Source: Morella rubra
Taxonomy: Eukaryota; Streptophyta; Magnoliopsida; Fagales; Myricaceae
DNA: 64,000 bases
Direction of reading: 5' to 3'
Assembly (NCBI GenBank): GCA_003952965.2
Contig: CM025849.1
Coordinates: 27,266,621-27,330,620 of the forward strand
The position numbers were made by a program, and so were the translations under genes. Shown here piece after piece: positions 55,998 through 64,000 of this stretch; position 1 is the first letter of the stretch; each line of letters begins with the position of its first letter. The notes under the pieces are model-generated. The model worked only from the letters and a program-made list of their open reading frames with translations, was not told the DNA's origin and made no database searches.

Positions 55998-58224
55998 ATG
56001 GAATATAAATATCAATATTCATGGATCATACCTTTCATTCCAGTTATAATTCCTATGTTAATAGGCGTGGGACTTCTACTTTTTCCGAAGGAAACAAAAA
56101 ATCTTCGCCGCATGTGGGCTTTTCCTAGTGTTTTATTGTTAAGTATAGTTATGATTTTTTCAGCCAATTTATCTATTCAGCAAATAAATAATGGTTATAT
56201 CTATCAATATGTATGGTCTTGGACCCTCAATAATGACTTTTCATTAGAGTTCAGCTATTTGATCGATCCACTTACTTCTATTATGTCAATCCTAATTACT
56301 ACTGTTGGAATTATGGTTCTTATTTATAGTGACAATTATATGTCTCATGATCAAGGATATTTGAGATTTTTTGCTTATATGAGTTTTTTCAATACTTCAA
56401 TGCTGGGATTAGTAACTAGTTCTAATTTAATACAAATTTATATTTTTTGGGAATTAGTTGGAGTGTGTTCTTATCTATTAATAGGTTTTTGGTTTACACG
56501 ACCGATTGCCGCGAATGCTTGTCAAAAAGCGTTTGTAACTAATCGTATAGGGGATTTTGGTTTATTATTAGGAATTTTAGGTTTTTATTGGATAACGGGC
56601 AGTTTAGAATTTCGGGATTTGTTTGAAATATTCAATAACTTGATTTCGAATAATGCAGTTAATTTTTTATTTGTTACTTTGTGTGCCTTCTTATTATTTT
56701 CTGGTGCAATTGCTAAATCTGCTCAATTCCCCCTTCAGGTATGGTTACCTGATGCTATGGAAGGACCTACTCCTATTTCAGCTCTTATACATGCTGCTAC
56801 TATGGTAGCAGCAGGGATTTTTCTTGTAGCTCGGCTTTTTCCTCTTTTCATAGTTATACCCTACATAATGAATATAATAGCTTCGATAGGTATAATAACA
56901 TTACTATTGGGGGCTACTTTAGCTCTTGCTCAAAAAGATATTAAGAAAAGTTTAGCCTATTCTACAATGTCTCAATTGGGTTATATGATGTTAGCTCTAG
57001 GTATTGGGTCTTATAGAGCTGCTTTATTTCATTTGATTACTCATGCTTATTCGAAAGCATTGTTGTTTTTAGGGTCCGGATCAATCATTCATTCAATGGA
57101 AGCGATTGTTGGATATTCTCCAGAAAAAAGTCAAAATATGGTTCTTATGGGTGGTTTAACAAAACATGTGCCAATTACAAAAACTGCTTTTTTATTAGGT
57201 ATACTTTCCCTTTGTGGTATTCCACCCTTGGCATGTTTTTGGTCCAAAGATGAAATTCTTAATGATAGTTGGTTGTATTCACCGATTTTTGCAATAATTG
57301 CTTTTTTCACAGCAGGATTAACTGCATTTTATATGTTTCGTATCTATTTACTTACTTTTGAGGGGTATTTAAATATTCATTTTCAAAATTACAGCGGCAA
57401 AACAAATAACTCATTTTATTCAATATCTTTATGGGGTAAAGAAGAGAAAAAAAAAATTAAAGAAAAATCTCGTTTATTATCTTTAGTAACAATGAATAAT
57501 AATGAAAGGATTTCTTTTTTTTTGTAAGAAGACATATCGAATTGATATTAATGTAAGAAAGATGACACGACCTTTTTTTACTATTACTCATTTTGGCATT
57601 AAGAACACTTTTTCGTATCCTCATGAATCAGATAATACTATGCTATTTCCTATGCTTCTATTAGGCATATTAACTTTGTTTGTTGGAGCTATAGGAATTC
57701 CTTTCAATCAACAAGGAATGTATTTGGATATATTATCTAAATTGTTAACTCCAACTATAATACATCAAAATTCAAACAATTCTGTGAATTGGTATGAATT
57801 TGTGACAAATGCAAGTTTTTCATTGAGTATAGCTTATCTCGGAATATTTATAGCGTCTTTTTTATATAAGCCCTCTTATTCATCTTTACAAAATTTGAAC
57901 TTCCAAAATTCATTTGTTAAAAGTGTTCCTAATCAAATTCTTTTTGAAAAAATAAAAAATGTGATATATGATTGGTCATATAATCGTGGTTATATAGATG
58001 TTTTTTATGCAATATCCTTAACTAATGGTATAAGAGGATTAGCTCAACTAACTTATTTTTTTGATAGACGAGTAATTGATGGAATTACAAATGGAGTTGG
58101 TATTACAAGTTTTTTTGTAGGAGAGGGTATAAAATATATAGGGGGTGGCCGAATTTCTTCTTATCTTTTATTGTATTTATCTTATGTATTCATTTTTATA
58201 TTAATTTTCATTTTCTTTTTTTAA
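55998..58224 (+). pseudogene. ndhF: Plastid NAD(P)H dehydrogenase-like complex subunit 5, in NUPT
   Basis: Two overlapping frames, 55998-57527 and 57502-58224, together give about 741 codons, the usual ndhF length. They read [72 protein letters not shown] helices and [20 protein letters not shown]. The only visible break is one extra T in the nine-T run at about 57513-57521, which ends the first frame at TAA (57525-57527). Known: in plastids NdhF is a proton-pumping membrane subunit of the NDH complex for cyclic electron flow. Inferred: in the nucleus it has no plastid promoter, transit peptide or intact frame and is inert. The near-perfect frame implies a recent transfer. Confidence 0.9.
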
Positions 58225-58238
58225 TTTTTATTTCTAAG

Positions 58239-58514
58239 TTAAATTATATTATAAATATTAAATATTAGAAATAAGTTTCGTTTATAGTCGAAAAGAATAG
58301 TAACAAGAGGTTTTTCAAACCAGAATATCTCTTTATCCTTTTTATCTTTAAATATTTCTAACTTCGAATTTTCTTGATTCCCATCTAGATAAGATGTTTC
58401 ATAAATGGGTCTATTTTTATAGTATGTCTCTTTAAAGTGGAATTCATCCTTTGTTTTTTCCTTTCGGATCTCTTCCGTTTCATCAATTTTGTCCGGATCC
58501 TCCTTTTCTTCAAA
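58239..58514 (-). pseudogene. ycf1: End of the truncated ycf1 copy (plastid IR border), in NUPT
   Basis: The minus strand is open and reads [60 protein letters not shown] and [17 protein letters not shown], the well-known ycf1 (Tic214) segment at the inverted-repeat edge. After DYKR the true ycf1 would continue WNRPF; here it turns into unrelated NLFLIFN and stops (58239-58241). That is the sign of the truncated copy at the SSC border. The N-terminal portion is cut by the insertion edge. Confidence 0.88.
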
Positions 58515-59092
58515 AAATTATATTTTGCACCTCTAATTAAACTATCATTTCTCTGATAATTGTGATGTCCCTTATAAATTTTGACTTCATACTTCTTCAC
58601 TCTTAAATTATAAAAAAAATGTACCATTTACACATATATCCTAAACTATAATTTCGTATTTCTATTAAAAACCCAAAAAAAAATTATAGAAAGAAAATTA
58701 ATAAAAGTTGTATATCTAAATTCTATTTCTCTCTCAAACGACCATATACCACTTGAAATTCCCATCATGCAACGCGGCCCCAGGAATTAGCCACGGTTGT
58801 CACCAAGCTTTGCCGCGAATGCAATGCACGTCTTGCCTGGTTATCCCACTTCCCTTAACACACTGCCTATTCAGGACAGACTTTTAACAAGAGTTTCGTA
58901 TCATGTTGCGCTGCCTGTTTCCACCGCCAGACAGCAACATATATTTCTTCTTTTTCCTCTTCGTATCGTGATCGGCACCGGAAAAGAGTTTCTACAATCC
59001 CTCCATCACCATTCGCGAATACCATTTTGCTGCAAGTATTATAGGAGTCTCTTTGCTTGCATGCCTTTCATAGCCTTTGCCTCCCTGCCAAT
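58515..59092 (-). pseudogene. Ankyrin exon and part of last intron of unit C (heavily indel-ridden)
   Basis: Starts in intron sequence equivalent to 54603, so about 430 bp of host sequence appears on both sides of the plastid insert. The exon part (about 58760-59092) is clearly homologous to 54791-55027 and 929-1282 but has an indel every 10-20 bases, many in short homopolymers, and no frame survives. The PGG exon of unit C is absent because the plastid insert begins before it. Confidence 0.75.
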
Positions 59093-59173
59093 CATAAGCA
59101 TGCAAAAGCGCAGTTCCTTATTACACATTACATGGTGTTTAGACTTGAATAAAACTAGCTGGGGTGACTAACT

Positions 59174-62100
59174 GATAAATTAAGATCAAAATTTCGTTAC
59201 AATTTGGTTCTTGATCACCCCCTGAGAAGGCGCTGGTGTCAAAGGTGACTCTGCCGCCATCTTCAAAATCGTAAGGCATGGTCTCTTGATCCTCTCTAGG
59301 GTGTGTTGTTGGCGCAGTGTCCATCCCAGCTGTGTGAGTACATTCGTATATTGAAGTGCGTGTTAGAAGTTGGTTCATGACTTGCATGGCCCATGTGTCA
59401 TTCTGTTTCTTTTCTTGTATATTTCTTATCGCACTAAATCCTAGTTAATGCAAAATACAAAATGTTAATATTGTACCTGAAAAGCAAATGAACATATATA
59501 GATATTGCATGAATACAGGGAGAATAAGTGGGTAAACTTATTATAATTCTACTTCATGATGAGTAAAACAAAAGCTCATTTCTATTTTGGACATAAGATA
59601 TAATGCTAGAATCCTATATGCATTGACTCATATATACATATATTAATTGCCACAAAAATACTCAATTTTTTTTTTTAGACAATGGTGATTTGTTTCAAAG
59701 TGGGGATACTATACAATGCCAGTACAATCGCCGGTTAAAGTAGGAGGGGCAACAAGCCCAATACATCCAATTTCTAAGGCCCTATTAACGGCTACATTCC
59801 CCAGAAAGGCCTAAAGACCACAAACCAACAAGCCATAAAGGCTCAAATCGAAGCAGCCACAAAGGCCTCATAAAATTGGGCCAAAAAGCCCACAGAAATG
59901 ATCATACTCAATCGTATGTATTAGCTAGTATTGAACTTGCATACGATAAACGAAACCGAGGCCAATTAGTTATCTAATAAGTTCTGACCAAGGTCAAGAC
60001 ATTTGAGCTTTTACCGGCAAATACAAAATAATTAATTATTGAACTAATTGTTAATTTGAAAGCAGGCACACAGTTCATGTATAAAACTGGATAATTGTAA
60101 GGGCATGGTATGTTCTTCTTTGACAGGAATCATGATAATCTATACTTATCAATGGGGATATGGTTCCTTAATACAAACAGTTAATTAGTTCGTTGTATGT
60201 ATATCACAATATATATACCTAGTCCAAGAATGACCAGCACTGCCTTGCACGCAAGCTTGAAAAGTCCAAAGCAGGTCTCATAATTAGCTGGAAAGAATTC
60301 ATTCCTCCGTGCTCGATGGCTGGTTGCATTCCTGCACTAGATCGGGATCAGTAATTCTTGTAATGCCTGCCTAAACAATAACTAGGTTCGAAAGCTTTAG
60401 TTTTCGCCATGGCTTCAAATGTTTTCTAAGTATATATTTTTTTGTCGAAAAAATTTTCTGAAGTTGCTCTTCAAAATATATTCTCGTTTGATGGAGGTCA
60501 TAGTACATGCACTACCATGTTTCGTCTCAGCCTTTGCTTCAGTAGTAGTCGTATTTTCCCACTCCAGTAGCTTTGAAACACGGTTATAGATAGTATATTA
60601 ATATTGCTTACCTCCATGTTCTCTAGTGTTCTCTTCATCCTTTTGCACTCTATCTTCTTTTTTGGGACATAATCTCACTGGTAAGGAAAAACAGTTCTGT
60701 TAATATAATGAGCTGCTTAACGAACCAAAATTCTTTACAATTTTTTATTTGAATTGTACTGATATATGACCCATATTGTCGAAATTTAATACATTCAACA
60801 ATAAATAGTACTTAAAAGTACACATAATATTTATCTCTCTCTAAATTACACTTAAATAATAAAATTGTAGAGAATTTTGATTCGTGATTTTTATCTTTAT
60901 GTTTTTTTTTTTTAATTTAGAGTGGAAATAGTAGGCATCATGAAACTAACCAGCAAAACCTCAAAGATTTGTCAAAAAAAAAAAAAAAGGAGAGAAATAT
61001 TGATCCACGTACCATTACGAACCAGATGTATTACTGGTAAAAAGAAGTCAAGGCATGTAGTGTAGTTTTCTGGAAAATTCCGATTCTTTTCTCATTGGAA
61101 CTCTCTGATCTGTTGGCTGGTAATCATTATCATATTGTTCCTCCTTGAGCTCATCAACAAATGTGCCTTAAAATAACAACAAATTAAGGACAATACTTTT
61201 GCACCATGAATGTTCCCAGATTTCATATATATATAAAAGAATTTGCTTGCAACACAGTGCTCTAGATACTTACAATATTGATAGATGATGTTGAAGAATC
61301 TTCCAAAGTGGCTACCACTTCTGAAAGCGCTAGGTTTGCTCGCCAGCAGATGGAGAGGAAAGAATCCATGCTGATTGATACAGTCTACTAGGTCCGGATA
61401 CAAATGAATTATTTGAAATGCCATATCTGTCAAGTGCAAATGAAACAATATCATCTCTTAGCGCATGCATCACATTGATTGCACTTCTCAGGATGTTTGT
61501 TGTTATTTGCTGCTTTCGATCTCTTTGAGGTGCATGGGAGATATAGGATTAAGATCTTTTATAATTTTCTGCCTAATTGCATCATACAATTCGGTGTGTT
61601 TATTTTTTCAGATTGTATGATGTAATTCAGCCATAAAATTATGGAGGATAGTGATCGCAAATATATGACAAAATTAAAAAGCAGCTTCAAATATATATAG
61701 AACTCACCAAAATAGTCTCGGCTAATGGCACAGTGAAGAATGGTGTCACCATCCTTCCTCCTTGAATAATCATATCCTTTCTGAGGTTTCCATCCAAGTT
61801 CGCTGCAGATATAGTGAAGATAAAGGAAAGCACCTTTTTCGCCATTGGCCGCTGCCAAGAAAAAGGGAGTCTCTCCGTTCTCATTAGAAATACCCACCAA
61901 TGATGGATCAGCTTCTGCTATGCACCTACACATAGTCAGACTCCCCATTGATGCAGCAAGATGGAGTGGAGTATTCCCTCTATCGTTTCCAAGTTTAAGA
62001 GCTTTTTCTCCATCTCGTTGGAGCAAAATTATTTTACAAGCTCTCTGACGACTTCCTCTTCTTCACCATCGGAGACAGCTATGTGCAATGCTGTGTCCCC

Positions 62101-62232
62101 TGATTTCGTGATCTTGGCCTTGTGAGCCCTTGGGTCTGACTTGTACTTCTCGACAACTTCAACCCATTCGCCCTTCATGGCCTTTCTGAACAAATCTTTA
62201 ATACTGTTCGTGTCCAGATCATCAGTACTCAT
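59174..62232 (-). pseudogene. 5' exons of ankyrin/PGG gene, unit C (ACD6/ITN1-like)
   Basis: Exon 1 62232-61708 reads MSTDDLDTNSIKDLFRKAMK, KSGDTALHIAVSDGEEEEVV, RELVK, then a one-base loss in an A run (near 62033) introduces a stop; it continues in the next frame as LLQRDGEKALKLGNDRGNTP, LHLAASMG and NENGETPFFLAAANGEKGAF, ending at a GTGAGT donor. Exon 2 61426-61274 reads DMAFQIIHLYPDLVDCINQH and GFFPLHLLASKPSAFRSGSH, ending at GTAAGT. Exon 3 59433-59174 reads KKQNDTWAMQVMNQLL, DGGRVTFDTSAFSGGDQEP. Four or so ankyrin repeats are recognisable. The single frameshift in exon 1 is the only defect upstream of the bad ankyrin exon, so unit C may have been functional until recently, or the shift may be a sequencing error. 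59434-61273 is intron without other features. Confidence 0.8.
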
Positions 62233-63375
62233 ATTTGCTCCGAGGTGGAACCCATTTTCTCTTCGCCTACTAGATTAAGTTACAATAAGAACGAGGAAGA
62301 CAAAGACAAAGTGAACTGACAGATAGAGCACCTGCTGCCTGCTGCTCAAAGTGTGTTTGGTTTACTAGTTTATATTGAATTCAAGTCTTGTGCCATGTTG
62401 TCATACAAAAATACACGCCGTCAACATAATCCCTAAAAGAAATGCAATATTCCTTTCTCTTCCTCCAAGCAAAAGCAAATTGCTTATATATTCTTCGCTT
62501 TTTCTTTTCCTTTTTCCTTTTCGATCCCCTATAAGCAGGAGCTTAATGCTAGCTTATTTCACTTCCTCAAATGCTTACTAAAGTGCATGTCATGTCTGTG
62601 CAGCTAATTGGAGACTTACCGAGTACGTACTCGAAGTTTGTAGCGGCTACTTGCTAGCGTACGAAAGAAGAGAAACTTTAATCTATCTCCTTATCACACA
62701 TATAGTATATCAAAACATATATAATGATAATATTCCAAAAAAAAACAACATATATAAGATAATTAAACATACATGCATCTGCAGGGAAAATCCATCAAAT
62801 GCTACTAAATAATCCTTTTATTTTCTTATTTTCTAATTAAGCAAGAATAAAGTGGTATATATTAAAGTGTAAAACGTCAGGTTAAAGAGGAAATTATCCT
62901 GTGAGATAGGCCCCCCAAGACTTGGACCACGAGTCGTGCGTAATACGCATGCATGAACCATCCCCGAATTTTTCACACCATGGTTCAAACTTTTCTTTTG
63001 GGACAACGGGATTTAATCTCACTTTAGAAAAGCTCCGACGAAGAGTATTTAATAATTATTTGAAAAAGTGAAACCAATTAAATTAAAGTACTTATAGGTC
63101 ACAGAAACAAAGCAAAAGGTCACTTACCACTTAACTGAAAAATAATAAAAGAAGCAAAAGGGCTGCAGGTCCTTTAATCTTAACTTAACTTACACTTTAC
63201 TGCATGTTCCCAATTTTTTTTCACCTTTTTTGTTTATATTCCTTCATTGTTCTTCACTAGTCTTCATTTCCTGGTTGGCTGGTAATTTGTTACTGAAACA
63301 ATATCCTGTCACAGGTTTGGGTCATAATTAATTAGGAAGACATTTCATAACAAAGTTAGGAGATTAATACATTTT
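62233..63375. other. Upstream region of unit C; no gene
   Basis: AT-rich. No clear TATA element could be chosen. Short phrases resemble 35520-35960 and 63260-63330 (AAGCAAGAATAAAGTG, ATATCCTGTCA.A), weak evidence of another old repeat. Confidence 0.4.
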
Positions 63376-63830
63376 GTGTCAATTCAATTATGGAGTCTTG
63401 ACATTTTAGTAGATCATAATTTCTTAATTTGTCATATTAACACTCACCAACTATTGATTCAGACATTTTGCACCCGGAGCAATTCTTTACCAAAGTCTCC
63501 CTCTTCGTACATTGATGTTATGATGGCAGAGAACATGACCACGGCCATGACTGGGAAGCCGAGTGCAATGAGTGATGCGATTGAGAAGATGTCAAATATG
63601 AAGTTGTTTTCCAACGAAGGAATGCCGCTATCCTGCTCGAAGCCTCTAAGGATTGTGGTGAAGGCCCAAAGTGGCGATGATTCAACCATGACAGAGCAGG
63701 ATGTGGAGGTTTTGATTAGCTACTTGCGGCCGTGCTAGACAAGCTTCTTGTGGGTTTTGGTTGAAAACGTCCTTTGGGTTCTTGCCTCAGTTATTGTAGC
63801 GGGGAAAGAAGTGCGGAGGCATAGATTCCG
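63376..63830 (-). pseudogene. PGG-domain exon of unit D (diverged)
   Basis: Minus strand reads PPHFFPRYNN then stop, KNPKDVFNQNPQEACLARPQ in a shifted frame, then MVESSPLWAFTTILRGFEQD, SGIPSLENNFIFDIFSIASL and IALGFPVMAVVMFSAIITSM, then YEEGDFGKELLR and stop. It keeps the helix around AVVMFSAIITSMYEEGDFG but has lost the first helix frame. More diverged from copies A and B1 than they are from each other, so it is an older paralogue. The intron upstream (63831-64000) runs off the window. Confidence 0.75.
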
Positions 63831-64000
63831 GACAGAGATTTTATCATTTGTGCTAAGTTATTATAAGTACTGCTTTTGGCATTAAATATCTTCTGGTAAC
63901 TTTGCTTTTTTTTTTTTAGAAAAGGCCCATATACATGTTATTGGGCTGATCTATACGACTATTACGACTATCACGATCTCTCACCCTCTCTCGAGCAAAG

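Larger units (their letters stand above)
55055..58514. other. Nuclear-integrated plastid DNA (NUPT) across the IR/SSC border
   Basis: Contains, in plastome order, the spacer upstream of ndhF (55055-55997, AT-rich, no rpl32 seen), ndhF (55998-58224) and the end of the truncated ycf1 copy on the opposite strand (58239-58514). In typical eudicot plastomes ndhF's 3' end abuts the truncated ycf1 at the inverted-repeat/small-single-copy junction, here near 58278. The right edge runs into ankyrin-gene intron sequence at AAAAAATTATATTTTGCACC (about 58510). The left edge is inferred from loss of nuclear homology. Confidence 0.85.

Noticed and set aside
55055..58514. Interpreting the window as plastid genome
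   Set aside because: Plastid homology is confined to this interval and is flanked on both sides by spliced nuclear ankyrin-gene sequence; the frame of ndhF is broken.

Overview
This window looks like nuclear DNA of a eudicot land plant. The supports are spliced GH3, Aux/IAA, TCP and ankyrin-PGG family sequences, CACTA-, MULE- and LTR-type transposable elements with intact target-site duplications, and a recent insertion of plastid DNA. Gene density is very low: one nearly complete host gene, an auxin-conjugating GH3 enzyme at 20784-22908 on the minus strand. Everything else gene-like is a fragment, a decayed copy or an exon I cannot name. All family calls are from memory of protein motifs; no search was run.

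Layout. 0-2.1 kb: 3' half of a broken ankyrin/PGG membrane-protein gene (copy A) fused to an intronless piece of a GH3.1-type gene. 2.1-5.7 kb: dispersed repeat R1 and unrecognised exon-like sequence. 5.7-12.2 kb: a composite repeat region in which arrays of a 22-bp minisatellite alternate with GH3.1-type exon fragments, Aux/IAA degron fragments and a 933-bp foldback element. 13-20.5 kb: diverged duplications, a 377-bp MULE-type MITE with a 9-bp duplication, a 1282-bp solo LTR and a LINE tail. 20.8-23.1 kb: the GH3.6-like gene and its promoter, closed off upstream by R1 and a second solo LTR. 24.6-32.5 kb: mostly unannotatable, with one orphan exon and a third solo LTR. 32.6-33.8 kb: a broken CYC/TB1-class TCP fragment running into a 321-bp tandem repeat that contains TCP and GH3 pieces as inverted repeats. 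34.5-36.9 kb: R1 copy 3 carrying a nested small LTR, and a large nested inverted repeat. 38.5-39 kb: GH3 fragments, including a near-perfect inverted duplication of a GH3 C-terminal coding sequence. 42.8-47.3 kb: a 4473-bp CACTA element with captured, spliced-looking sequence. 52.7-64 kb: a tandem array of ankyrin/PGG pseudogene units (B1, B2, C, D), interrupted at 55.05-58.51 kb by plastid DNA that spans the inverted-repeat/small-single-copy border (tail of the truncated ycf1 copy, ndhF, and the spacer upstream of ndhF).

The most interesting theme is the repeated capture and inversion of pieces of auxin and branching regulators (GH3.1-type, GH3.6-type, Aux/IAA degron, TCP) in the first 39 kb. 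At least two inverted duplications (33.05-33.8 kb and 38.73-38.97 kb) would fold into hairpins whose stems are GH3 coding sequence. That is the arrangement expected of young siRNA or proto-miRNA loci acting on GH3 transcripts. This is inference; small-RNA data would decide it.

Caution: several breaks are single-base homopolymer changes, and 58.5-59.1 kb has an indel density that could be unpolished long-read sequence. Pseudogene status and the plastid junctions should be checked against raw reads.
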